Program-made: the position numbers and the translations under genes
Assembly (NCBI GenBank): GCA_024236495.1
Contig: JACKKJ010000002.1
Span: 456,001-520,000 of the forward strand
DNA: 64,000 bases
From: Paracoccaceae bacterium
Lineage (GTDB): Bacteria; Pseudomonadota; Alphaproteobacteria; Rhodobacterales; Rhodobacteraceae
Reading direction: 5' to 3'
The notes under the pieces: generated by a model
The model's input: the letters and a program-made list of their open reading frames with translations, nothing else
What the model was told of the DNA's origin: nothing
Databases searched by the model: none
Shown: piece by piece, positions 9,283-17,038 of the stretch
Position numbering within the stretch: position 1 is the stretch's first letter
Layout of the letters: every line of letters begins with the position of its first letter

Positions 9283-10035
9283 ATGAAAAAACTGAACATG
9301 ATCGCAGCCGCCGCGCTGCTGGCGGCGTCTGCGGCCGACGCGGCCACCGTGACTATCGAATCTGTCGATGGCGCGTGGACCAGCGCAACTGCAGAGTATG
9401 GCGCCTACTCGAACCAGATCACGGGTCTTGGCACGACTGAGTTGGGTTGGGGCATCCCCTATTACAGGGGCGGTCAGCAATCCGGGTACGAGTTCGTTGC
9501 GACGACGCCCCCCGCGGTGACGCTTTCCGAAGGCGCATCCTTCGTTCTCGGGACCTTCACGCACAACAACTATGTGATCTATGGCAGCACCTCGATCACC
9601 TCTGCGGTTCTCGAATTGACATTCAACCTGTCGATCGACGGGATCATGCACAGCCTGACACAGGCCTATGACTTCCTGCACTGGGAGACGCCGAACCTCG
9701 ATCGCGTCTGCGCCAATGGCGGCGCGAACGGAAGCGGCGTCAATTCCTACGGTTGCGCCGACAGGGTTCAAGCCGTGACGAACCCGTCGCTCAGCCCCAG
9801 CTTCATCGTCGACGGGATCGAGTACATCATCGAGATTTCGTCGTTCATGGGCTTCGGCGCCGACAACAACGGCGTCCCGACCTTCTGGACGCGCGAGACG
9901 ATGGCGAATTCGGCCCAGTTGACCGCCACCTACCACACCGTCGCGGCAGTGCCGCTGCCGCCTGCGGGGCTTGCGCTTCTGGCGGGTCTGGGCGGGCTGA
10001 TGATGCTCCGCCGTCGTCGGCAGGCCACGGCCTGA
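9283..10035 (+). CDS. Exported protein with choice-of-anchor-K-like domain and VPLP-type C-terminal sorting tail
   Basis: 250 aa from the ATG at 9283 (GGTGAG upstream). Residues 1-21 are a signal peptide (MKKLNMIAAAALLAASAADA). The middle resembles the choice-of-anchor K domain of PEP-CTERM-type proteins: GTTELGWGIP, QSGYEF, FVLGTFTHNN and YGSTSITSAVLELTF in the expected order. The C-terminus (223-250) is a tripartite sorting signal: VPLPPAG, a hydrophobic helix (LALLAGLGGLMML) and a basic end (RRRRQ). Proteins with such tails are processed by exosortase-type enzymes and placed at the cell surface or in matrix; no exosortase is in this window. Its function is unknown. It has its own flanking terminators and splits leuC from leuD. 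Confidence 0.82.
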   Translation: MKKLNMIAAAALLAASAADAATVTIESVDGAWTSATAEYGAYSNQITGLGTTELGWGIPYYRGGQQSGYEFVATTPPAVTLSEGASFVLGTFTHNNYVIYGSTSITSAVLELTFNLSIDGIMHSLTQAYDFLHWETPNLDRVCANGGANGSGVNSYGCADRVQAVTNPSLSPSFIVDGIEYIIEISSFMGFGADNNGVPTFWTRETMANSAQLTATYHTVAAVPLPPAGLALLAGLGGLMMLRRRRQATA

Positions 10036-10062
10036 CCACGGCGCGCCATTGCGGCACATATC

Positions 10063-10092
10063 ATGGCGGCGCCGTCCAGGCGCCGCCATTTG
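10063..10092 (+). terminator. Hairpin after the VPLP-tailed protein gene, probable terminator
   Basis: An 11-bp perfect inverted repeat (ATGGCGGCGCC / GGCGCCGCCAT) around a five-base loop, followed by only a short T-containing stretch (TTTGTC). It probably acts as a terminator, but the weak U-tract leaves this uncertain. Confidence 0.55.
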
Positions 10093-10208
10093 TCATTCGG
10101 CGATGGCTTGGCGCGCCCCCTTCGTTGCGATAAGAAGGCGCGCAATCGACGATGCGCGCGCACGGGTCGCCCCGTTCCCGGCACCCTGCACCGCTGAAAG
10201 GAGCAACT

Positions 10209-10814
10209 ATGGACAAGTTCGAAACGCTGACGGGCATTGCGGCGCCGATGCCGCTGGTCAACATCGACACCGACATGATCATCCCGAAACAGTTCCTCAA
10301 GACGATCAAGCGTTCGGGTCTTGGCAAGAACCTGTTCGACGAGATGCGCTACAACTCCGATGGCAGCGAGATCGCCGATTTCGTCCTGAACCAGCCCGCT
10401 TATCGCGACGCCCAGATCCTTGTGGCGGGGGACAATTTCGGCTGCGGATCCAGCCGTGAACACGCCCCCTGGGCGCTTCTGGATTTCGGGATCCGCTGCG
10501 TGATCTCCACTTCCTTCGCCGATATCTTCTTCAACAACTGCTTCAAGAACGGCATCCTGCCGGTCGTGCTGCCCCAAGAGGCGGTCGATGTCTTGATGGA
10601 GGATGCGCGCAAGGGTGCCAATGCCCGCATCACCGTCAACCTTGAAGAGCAGACGGTGACGACCTCGGACGGAAAGAGCTTTGGCTTCGACGTGGACCCA
10701 TTCAAGAAGCATTGCCTTATCAATGGGTTGGATGATATCGGCCTGACCCTCGAGAAGGTCGGTGCGATCGACACCTACGAAGCGGCTACTTCGCAGTCGC
10801 GCCCCTGGGTCTGA
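10209..10814 (+). CDS. leuD: 3-isopropylmalate dehydratase small subunit
   Basis: 201 aa from the ATG at 10209 with AAGGAG seven bases upstream; an in-frame start at 10152 lacks such a site. Aconitase swivel-domain protein, partner of LeuC. Family signatures: the start MDKFETLTGIAAPMPLVNIDTDMIIPKQFLKTI, split here as NIDTDMIIPKQFL near residues 18-30, NFGCGSSREHAPWAL, and SFADIFFNNCFKNGILPV. A hairpin terminator follows, so it may be transcribed apart from both leuC and leuB. Confidence 0.97.
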   Translation: MDKFETLTGIAAPMPLVNIDTDMIIPKQFLKTIKRSGLGKNLFDEMRYNSDGSEIADFVLNQPAYRDAQILVAGDNFGCGSSREHAPWALLDFGIRCVISTSFADIFFNNCFKNGILPVVLPQEAVDVLMEDARKGANARITVNLEEQTVTTSDGKSFGFDVDPFKKHCLINGLDDIGLTLEKVGAIDTYEAATSQSRPWV

Positions 10815-10838
10815 TCCATATCTGACCGGGCTTCTTCG

Positions 10839-10864
10839 GGCCGCTCCGTTCGGGGCGGCCTTTC
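10839..10864 (+). terminator. Rho-independent terminator of leuD
   Basis: A nine-pair stem GGCCGCTCC / GGGGCGGCC with one G-T wobble, a GTTC loop and a TTTCCT tail, starting 24 bases after the leuD stop. Confidence 0.75.
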
Positions 10865-11089
10865 CTGTTCTCCGACGCCAGATTCCTGCGCGAAAAATGA
10901 TGCATTGCCGCACCAGTTAGGACACGAAAAGGCCGCATTGTCCTCGCTACTCTAAAGAGAACATTGCGAGGGGGCCTGAATGTGGGCAGGAATGTGTCAA
11001 GAATGAGGCAGCCCGCCACAATCGCGGGAAATCAACTGGAACAATGGGATGGCATAGTATCATCCCTGGCCATGTCGAGGGACTGAGCA

Positions 11090-11926
11090 GTGATGTCGCG
11101 GTTCACAGGCGCTTTGGCGCGCGCTGTGCTGGTGATGGTTCTCATCGCCATGCCTTCGCTGATGCTGCCGGGCGTGCACCGGGACACGACCCAGATCGTC
11201 GCGCTTGTCGCCATCTTCGGGGCGCTTCTGACCTTCATCGAATATGTCGCGACCTACCCTTCGCTGATGGAATTCCGCGACGCGCCGCCCTTCAACCGGC
11301 TACGGTTCCTGTCGCTGTTCGTGACCATCTTCCTGCTGACCACGGTGGTGCGCGGCCAGAACGAACAGACCACGCTGACCCTTCTGGTCGAAACCATCGG
11401 CAACCGCCTGGGCGAGATCATCGACGTGCCCTACAGCCCGGTCCGGCTTTTCGTCCTGATGCTGCCCGACGACATGAGCCTTTATCACATGATCCTGATC
11501 CGCACGACTGCGGGCATTTCATATACCATCTCGCTTGTGACCCTGATCGTCTTCGTCATTGCCCTGCGGGTCATCGACTGGCCGTCGCGTCTTGGCACGT
11601 TCAATGTCTGGATCAATCTTCCGACCTTCGACCCGACGACCGGGGGGGATGTCGTCCAGCGCCTGCGGCGCGATGCGCGCTTCAACATCGTCCTTGGCTT
11701 CCTGCTGCCGTTCTTCATTCCCGCAGGCATCCGCATGGTGGCTTCGTCCTTCGAACCGGTATCGCTTGAAAGCCCGCAGACGCTGATCTGGACGATGACC
11801 GCCTGGGCTTTCCTTCCCGCATCCCTCTTGATGCGCGGGATCGCGATGGGCCGCATCGCCGGCATGATCGCGGAAAAGCGCCGCCGCAGTTCCCGCCCGA
11901 CGCAGGCGGAGCTTCAGCCAGCCTGA
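11090..11926 (+). CDS. Integral membrane protein of unknown function between leuD and leuB
   Basis: 278 aa. A GTG at 11090 is followed directly by an ATG at 11093; GAGGGA lies about seven bases before the GTG. No family was recognised. About five or six hydrophobic segments are visible: residues 8-28, 36-56, 70-88, 135-158, 198-220 and 230-250. Charged cytoplasmic stretches lie between them, with a basic tail (AEKRRRSSRP). There is no signal sequence or catalytic motif. It lies 275 bases after leuD and ahead of leuB in the same direction, and may share the leuB transcript. A transporter or regulatory role would be a guess. Confidence 0.75.
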   Translation: MMSRFTGALARAVLVMVLIAMPSLMLPGVHRDTTQIVALVAIFGALLTFIEYVATYPSLMEFRDAPPFNRLRFLSLFVTIFLLTTVVRGQNEQTTLTLLVETIGNRLGEIIDVPYSPVRLFVLMLPDDMSLYHMILIRTTAGISYTISLVTLIVFVIALRVIDWPSRLGTFNVWINLPTFDPTTGGDVVQRLRRDARFNIVLGFLLPFFIPAGIRMVASSFEPVSLESPQTLIWTMTAWAFLPASLLMRGIAMGRIAGMIAEKRRRSSRPTQAELQPA

Positions 11927-12017
11927 CACGCGCAGTTTGGCAGCGGCGGCTTGACCGCGCGTTTGCCTTTGGCTAGGCCAGCCCCGACCCTTTCACGTCA
12001 GCGCCGGAGTGCATTCA

Positions 12018-13124
12018 GTGGCCAATCCTTCCCTCCTTATCCTGCCGGGCGACGGCATCGGACCCGAAGTCATGGCAGAGGTCCGCAAGATCATCGGCTG
12101 GCTTGGCGAAAAACGCGGGCTGGCCTTCGACGTGTCCGAGGATCTGGTCGGCGGTGCGGCCTATGATGTGCATGGTGTGCCGCTTGCCGACAGCACCATG
12201 GCCAAGGCGCAAGAGGTGGACGCGGTCCTTCTTGGCGCCGTCGGGGGGCCGAAATACGACAAGCTCGACTTCTCGGTCAAACCGGAACGCGGCCTCTTGC
12301 GGCTGCGCAAGGAAATGGACCTCTATTCCAACCTGCGCCCGGCCCAGTGCTTCGACGCGCTGGCCGACTTCTCGTCGCTGAAGAAGGACGTGGTCGCGGG
12401 CCTCGACATCATGATCGTGCGCGAACTGACCTCGGGCGTCTATTTCGGCGAACCGCGCGGCATCTTCACCGAAGGGAACGAACGGGTCGGCATCAATACC
12501 CAGCGCTATACCGAAAGCGAGATCGCGCGCGTCGCGCGGTCGGCCTTCGAACTGGCCCGCCGCCGCGGCAACAAGGTCTGTTCGATGGAAAAGGCCAACG
12601 TCATGGAATCCGGCATCCTCTGGCGCGAGGTCGTGCAGGAAGTCCACGACAAGGAATATCCCGATGTCGAACTGTCGCACATGTATGCCGACGCGGGCGC
12701 GATGCAGCTTTGCCGCTGGCCCAAGCAGTTCGACGTCATCGTGACCGACAACCTCTTCGGCGATCTTCTTTCCGACGCGGCGGCGATGCTGACTGGATCG
12801 TTGGGCATGCTCCCCTCGGCCAGCCTTGGTGCACCGATGGCCAACGGCCGGCCCAAGGCGCTTTACGAACCCGTGCACGGATCGGCCCCGGACATCGCCG
12901 GTCAGGGCAAGGCGAACCCGATCGCCTGCATTCTGTCCTTCGCGATGGCGCTGCGCTATTCGTTCGATCAGGGCGCCGAGGCGGACCGGCTCGAGAAAGC
13001 CGTCGAAAAGGTGCTGGCCGACGGTGTCCGCACGGCCGATCTGATGGGTCCGGAGGGCGGAAAGCCCGTCTCGACCTCCGAGATGGGCGACGCGATCGTC
13101 GCGGCGCTTGACGCGTCGCTCTGA
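12018..13124 (+). CDS. leuB: 3-isopropylmalate dehydrogenase
   Basis: 368 aa from the GTG at 12018, chosen because GGAG lies eight bases upstream and the protein then starts VANPSLLILPGDGIGPEV, as usual for LeuB; an in-frame GTG at 12009 is the alternative. The enzyme oxidatively decarboxylates 3-isopropylmalate with NAD and Mg. Visible motifs are LPGDGIGPEV, LLGAVGGPK, GLLRLRKEMDLYSNLRPA, the metal/substrate region VTDNLFGDLLSDAAAMLTGSLG, and EPVHGSAPDIAGQG. It completes the leucine set in this window together with leuC and leuD; leuA is not here. Confidence 0.97.
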   Translation: MANPSLLILPGDGIGPEVMAEVRKIIGWLGEKRGLAFDVSEDLVGGAAYDVHGVPLADSTMAKAQEVDAVLLGAVGGPKYDKLDFSVKPERGLLRLRKEMDLYSNLRPAQCFDALADFSSLKKDVVAGLDIMIVRELTSGVYFGEPRGIFTEGNERVGINTQRYTESEIARVARSAFELARRRGNKVCSMEKANVMESGILWREVVQEVHDKEYPDVELSHMYADAGAMQLCRWPKQFDVIVTDNLFGDLLSDAAAMLTGSLGMLPSASLGAPMANGRPKALYEPVHGSAPDIAGQGKANPIACILSFAMALRYSFDQGAEADRLEKAVEKVLADGVRTADLMGPEGGKPVSTSEMGDAIVAALDASL

Positions 13125-13147
13125 CCGCGCGGCCAATGGGTCGCTAG

Positions 13148-13169
13148 CGGGGGCGGTTTTCCGCCCCCG
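13148..13169 (+). terminator. Inverted repeat after leuB, possible terminator
   Basis: CGGGGGCGG / CCGCCCCCG around TTTT, a nine-bp perfect stem starting 24 bases after the leuB stop. There is no U-tract after the stem, so it may be a stability or pausing hairpin instead of a classical terminator. Confidence 0.5.
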
Positions 13170-13237
13170 TATCGATTAATGCCTTGAGTCGGCGTTCCCG
13201 ACGGGCAAAAGAGTGTTTGCGATAACGGAGCGAACCG

Positions 13238-14215
13238 ATGAGCTCACATGCCGCAAACAACATGCGCGCCGCCGCCATCATGCTGGCGGCCATGGGCGTT
13301 TTCGCCACTCATGACGTCGTGGTGAAACTGCTGGGCGCAACCTATGCGCCGATGCAGCTTCTGTTCTTCGGATCGCTTCTGGGCTTTCCGATCGTCGCCG
13401 TCATCCTGCTGAACGACCGCCGACATGAAAGCCTGCGCGCCAAGCACCCGGGGTGGGTTATGGTGCGCACGGCCTGTGCCATCGTGACGGGCGTATCCGC
13501 CTTCTTCGCGTTTTCGACGCTGCCGCTGGCACAGGTTTACGCAATCCTCTTCGCGACGCCGCTGCTGATCACGATCCTCGCCATCCCGATCCTCGGCGAA
13601 AAGGTCAGGCTGCGTCGTTGGGCCGCCGTGATCACCGGCCTGGTCGGCGTGTTGATCGTGCTTCGGCCGGGTCAGGCGGATCTTTCGCTTGGCCACCTTG
13701 CCGCCCTTGCCGCCAGCATCTGCAGCGCCGCCGTCTCGGTCATCGCGCGCAAGATCGGAAAGGATGAACGTTCGGTCGTATTGCTGCTTTACCCGATGGT
13801 CGGCAATTTCCTGGTCATGGGCGCGATGCTTCCGTTCGTCTATGTCCCGATGCCGATCGAACATCTCGGGCTGATGGCGGTCATCGCGGTCTTTGGCCTG
13901 GCCGGTTCCTTCCTCGTGATCCTCGCCTACCGGGAAGGCGAGGCGGTGATCGTCGCACCGATGCAGTATTCGCAGATCATCTGGGCGACCGGCTACGGGT
14001 ATATCCTGTTCAGAGAGGGACTTGACCTGGCGACCGTCGTCGGCGCCACCGTCATCATCGCATCGGGCGTCTACATCGTCTTCCGGGAGGCGCGGCCGGG
14101 CACTTCGGGGAACCGGCCCGTTCTTGAAACGCGCGGGCGGGCAGAAGTCGTCACCGCGCCGCGATCAAGTGTTCTGCAACGGATCCTTTCAATCCGGACA
14201 GCGGGTGAACGCTAG
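13238..14215 (+). CDS. DMT-superfamily transporter (two EamA domains)
   Basis: 325 aa inner-membrane protein with about ten hydrophobic helices arranged as two EamA repeats (about residues 8-140 and 150-285). Signatures include ATHDVVVKLLG in helix 1, ARTACAIVTGVSAFFAFSTLPLAQ-type helices 3 and 4, and the second repeat with YREGEAVIVAPMQYSQIIWA. The family exports or imports small metabolites; the substrate cannot be read from sequence. The start ATG has GGAG upstream. It stands alone, ending convergently with the minus-strand gene at 14344. Confidence 0.88.
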   Translation: MSSHAANNMRAAAIMLAAMGVFATHDVVVKLLGATYAPMQLLFFGSLLGFPIVAVILLNDRRHESLRAKHPGWVMVRTACAIVTGVSAFFAFSTLPLAQVYAILFATPLLITILAIPILGEKVRLRRWAAVITGLVGVLIVLRPGQADLSLGHLAALAASICSAAVSVIARKIGKDERSVVLLLYPMVGNFLVMGAMLPFVYVPMPIEHLGLMAVIAVFGLAGSFLVILAYREGEAVIVAPMQYSQIIWATGYGYILFREGLDLATVVGATVIIASGVYIVFREARPGTSGNRPVLETRGRAEVVTAPRSSVLQRILSIRTAGER

Positions 14216-14234
14216 CCCCCCGGGGGGGGAAGTC

Positions 14235-14273
14235 GAAAAAAATGCGCGCGACGGGTTTTGACCGTCGCGCGCA
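14235..14273 (-). terminator. Rho-independent terminator of the lysine-rich minus-strand gene
   Basis: A perfect 12-bp stem TGCGCGCGACGG / CCGTCGCGCGCA with a seven-base loop. On the minus strand it is followed by seven T residues (the A-run at 14236-14242), so it terminates the gene ending at 14344. Confidence 0.88.
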
Positions 14274-14343
14274 GCTATCTACTGAAAAGAATTGGCTAAA
14301 AATTCCTTGAGGAATCCTCCGGGTCGCAAGCTCGAGCCGGTCG

Positions 14344-15102
14344 TCAGCCCTTGAAGCTCGCAATCTCCTTCACCTGCACGACCGCGGCCTTGACCTTCTT
14401 GGTCGTGATGTCCGCGAACTCAGGCGACCTCGTGTCGATCTTCATCGCGATCAGATCGAAACCTCCGAACTTCTGGAAATCCTTCCAGAAGACGCGGTTG
14501 TAATCCTCGAGTTCCTTGACCGAGTTCGAGACGCTGCGCCCGGCCTGCTTGATGTGCTTGTCCCAGCTTTCGGGCGTCGGGTCCGACAGGAAAGCCTTTG
14601 CACCGACTACGAACTTCTTGAGCGAGTCGTTCATATGGACCCTTGCCAGTTGCTGGCGCCGCTCGATCCTCTCGGCCACCTCCTTGATGTCGGCTTCAAA
14701 ATCGAAGCTCTTGAGCGTAACACGCTGGGTCTTGGCTTCCTTCACGATCGCTTCGATCGCCTTCACAACCGAACCGCCACCGATCATCTTCTTGACGTCC
14801 TTGATCGCGCCTTCAGCAGTGTCCGCAACCTCGGTAAGAGCCTTCTGGTAGGGAACGATCAACTTGGCATAGTAGTTCTTGACCTCCTGGATCGCCTTCT
14901 TCAGCTCTTCCATGTTGGCGGGGTTTTCCCTGTTGACCGCCAAATACGCCCAGTCGATCTTCTTGTGCACGGCCTCGGCCTTGTCGAGGGCACTTCCGAT
15001 CCCGGTCTTTTTCATCTTGCCGATGAGGCCCTTCTTCTTCTGCCAATCCTTGTTGGTCAAAATGCTGGGGTATGGGAGATAGCCAGTCTTGATGCCTGCC
15101 AA
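14344..15102 (-). CDS. Lysine-rich protein of unknown function, probable coiled coil
   Basis: 252 aa if started at the TTG at 15102, which has GGAGG eight bases upstream; an ATG at 15144 is in frame but lies upstream of that site. The protein is soluble-looking, rich in Lys, Glu and Ala, with long amphipathic helices (LKKAIQEVKNYYAKL, IKEVAERIERRQQLAR). It starts AGIKTGYLPYPSILTNKDWQ and has no signal peptide or membrane segment. No family was recognised. Its Lys-rich composition differs from the Arg-rich neighbours, and it sits beside a tRNA gene, both compatible with acquisition. It has its own terminator and an upstream palindrome at 15141-15163. Confidence 0.72.
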   Translation of the reverse strand: MAGIKTGYLPYPSILTNKDWQKKKGLIGKMKKTGIGSALDKAEAVHKKIDWAYLAVNRENPANMEELKKAIQEVKNYYAKLIVPYQKALTEVADTAEGAIKDVKKMIGGGSVVKAIEAIVKEAKTQRVTLKSFDFEADIKEVAERIERRQQLARVHMNDSLKKFVVGAKAFLSDPTPESWDKHIKQAGRSVSNSVKELEDYNRVFWKDFQKFGGFDLIAMKIDTRSPEFADITTKKVKAAVVQVKEIASFKG

Positions 15103-15140
15103 TGCAGTTTCCTCCGTCGTCGTAAATTTCAACACACGCA

Positions 15141-15163
15141 ACATTGCGCGGCTGGCGCAATGT
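15141..15163. promoter_or_regulatory. Perfect 9-bp inverted repeat upstream of the lysine-rich gene
   Basis: ACATTGCGC, five bases, GCGCAATGT. It lies 39 bases before the TTG start of the minus-strand gene, around where its 5' untranslated region or promoter would be. It could be an operator or an RNA hairpin; no cognate regulator is adjacent. Confidence 0.45.
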
Positions 15164-15266
15164 TTCACGGGGAAAAATGGAGCATTGAAGGCAGAAATGC
15201 GTCCTTTGGCGGCCCGGTCGATTTCCCCTTGTGCTGCGCAGCCATAGGCTTTAAACGCCACCCCGT

Positions 15267-15343
15267 CGGAGCGTAGCGCAGCCTGGTAGCGCACCTGCTT
15301 CGGGAGCAGGGGGTCGGAGGTTCGAATCCTCTCGCTCCGACCA
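15267..15343 (+). tRNA. tRNA-Pro (anticodon CGG)
   Basis: A 77-base cloverleaf with encoded CCA. The acceptor stem is CGGAGCG / CGCTCCG, the anticodon arm CCTGC-TTCGGGA-GCAGG gives CGG, and the T arm is GGAGG-TTCGAAT-CCTCT with one closing mismatch. Apparent protein-coding frames across it on the minus strand are artefacts. Confidence 0.96.
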
Positions 15344-15451
15344 GTTTTCCCGAAAACCCCGAAGCGACGAAGAGAAAGATCGACCACGGTGTCGCTTTCG
15401 GCCCAGACGCCGCCCGTCCTGCGTATACCTTTCGCCGCGGGAGGATCTGGC

Positions 15452-16981
15452 ATGCGAAGAAGCGAACGGACACGCGGCAGCGCCGCAGTAGGAAGCCAGG
15501 GCGCGCGCGCCGTCGATTACGGGCAACTGACCCATCCGTTCACGCCCCAGTCCGTCTTTTCCGAAGATGCAGTCGCGGCGATGCATGAAACCGCGCTCAG
15601 GGTGCTGGAAGACCTGGGGATCCGCTTCCTTCTGCCCGAGGCGCGCGCCATCCTGGCCGCGGCCGGCTGCCTGGCCGATGACGACAGCCAGATGGTGCGG
15701 ATCGGGCGCGATGTCGTGGCGGCCGCACTTGCCAGCGCGCCCTCATCCTTCCGGCTGCGTGCCGCCGATTCACGTCACGAACAGCTTTACGCGCCCGGGC
15801 GGCTCCTGTTCGGCGGCTCGGGCGGGTGCCCCAACGCGACCGACGCGGTCCGCGGCCGCCGTCCCGGCTGTCTCAACGACTTTGAAGAGGCGCTGAAGCT
15901 GCAGCAGCACTTCGATGTCATCCACATCCTTAGCCCCTCCGCCGAGCCGCAGGATGTGCCGGTCAACCTGCGCCACTATGCGATGATGCGGTCGCAGATG
16001 CTGATCGGAACGAAACCGTTCTTCGTCTACGCCCGCGGTCGAAGGCAGGTCGCCGACAGTTTCGAGATGATCCGGATTGGCCTCGGGCTCGACGAAGCGG
16101 ACTGGCAAAGTGGCGTTTGGGGAAAGACCGTCATCAACTCCAATTCCCCCCGCCTGATCGACATTCCCATGGCCGAAGGGATCATCGACTTTGCGCGTGC
16201 GGGACAGATGACGATCATCACGCCCTTCTGCCTGGCGGGCGCGATGGCGCCGGTCACGGTTGCCGGCGCGCTGATCCTTCAACACGCCGAGGCGCTGGCC
16301 TGCATCACGCTGGCCCAGCTTGCCAGGCCGGGCGCCCCCGTCAGCTACGGCGGCTTCTCTTCCAACGTCGATATGAAATCGGGCGCGCCCGCCTTTGGAA
16401 CGCCCGAACACATCAAGATGCAGATCGGGTCGGGCCAGCTTGCGCGGCTGATCGGCCTGCCTTGGCGTTCGGCCGCCGGATCGGCGGGCAATACCGCCGA
16501 TGTGCAGGCCGCGACCGAAAACATCATGGGCGTCTGGGGCGCGCTGATGGCCAATGCGACGCTGACCATTCATTCCGCGGGCTGGCTCGAAGGCGGGCTG
16601 ACCTTCGGCTATGAAAAGTTCATTCTCGACATCGAGGCGCTGCAGACGATCGCCGAACTTTGTACGAGACCCGACGACAGCGTGGCGGGCATGGGATACG
16701 ACGCGATCGCCGAAGTGCCGCCGGGTGGCCACTTCTTTGCCACCCAGCACACGATGGAACGCTACGACCGCGCTTTCTATGCGCCGCTTGTCGCAGATCT
16801 CAGCAATTTCGGGACATGGACCGAAAATGGCGCATTGACCGCGACCGAACGCGCGACCGGCATCTGGCAGCGCGCCCTGGCCGAGTTCCGCCCGCATGCC
16901 CAATCAGGGGAGGTCGCGGAGCGGCTGGCGCCCTTCATCGAACGGCGGACATCGCAAGGCGGCGCCGCGCCATCGGATTGA
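15452..16981 (+). CDS. MttB-family (trimethylamine methyltransferase-like) protein, non-pyrrolysine
   Basis: 509 aa from the ATG at 15452, which has GGGAGGA seven bases upstream; a longer in-frame start at 15389 is less likely. The family transfers a methyl group from a methylated quaternary or tertiary amine to a corrinoid protein. No internal TAG exists, so it is the non-pyrrolysine branch, whose studied members act on glycine betaine, proline betaine, carnitine or similar. Conserved stretches shared with the paralogue at 55131 include SNVDMKSGAPA, GQLARLIGLPWR, GSAGN and PPGGHFFAT. No corrinoid protein or reactivase lies nearby; an MFS transporter follows 57 bases later and probably moves its substrate. 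Confidence 0.85.
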   Translation: MRRSERTRGSAAVGSQGARAVDYGQLTHPFTPQSVFSEDAVAAMHETALRVLEDLGIRFLLPEARAILAAAGCLADDDSQMVRIGRDVVAAALASAPSSFRLRAADSRHEQLYAPGRLLFGGSGGCPNATDAVRGRRPGCLNDFEEALKLQQHFDVIHILSPSAEPQDVPVNLRHYAMMRSQMLIGTKPFFVYARGRRQVADSFEMIRIGLGLDEADWQSGVWGKTVINSNSPRLIDIPMAEGIIDFARAGQMTIITPFCLAGAMAPVTVAGALILQHAEALACITLAQLARPGAPVSYGGFSSNVDMKSGAPAFGTPEHIKMQIGSGQLARLIGLPWRSAAGSAGNTADVQAATENIMGVWGALMANATLTIHSAGWLEGGLTFGYEKFILDIEALQTIAELCTRPDDSVAGMGYDAIAEVPPGGHFFATQHTMERYDRAFYAPLVADLSNFGTWTENGALTATERATGIWQRALAEFRPHAQSGEVAERLAPFIERRTSQGGAAPSD

Positions 16982-17038
16982 ATCCCTGCGCGCGATACGG
17001 CAAACCCGGCCTACGGCGCACCCTTCAAGGAGCTGAAA

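Noticed and set aside
15103..15453. Extension of the lysine-rich minus-strand frame through the tRNA-Pro region
   Set aside because: The extension is the antisense of a tRNA gene (a common false peptide) and lies upstream of a good ribosome site at a TTG.
15452..16981. Possible pyrrolysine-dependent trimethylamine methyltransferase
   Set aside because: No in-frame TAG is present in this gene or in the paralogue at 55131-56666.
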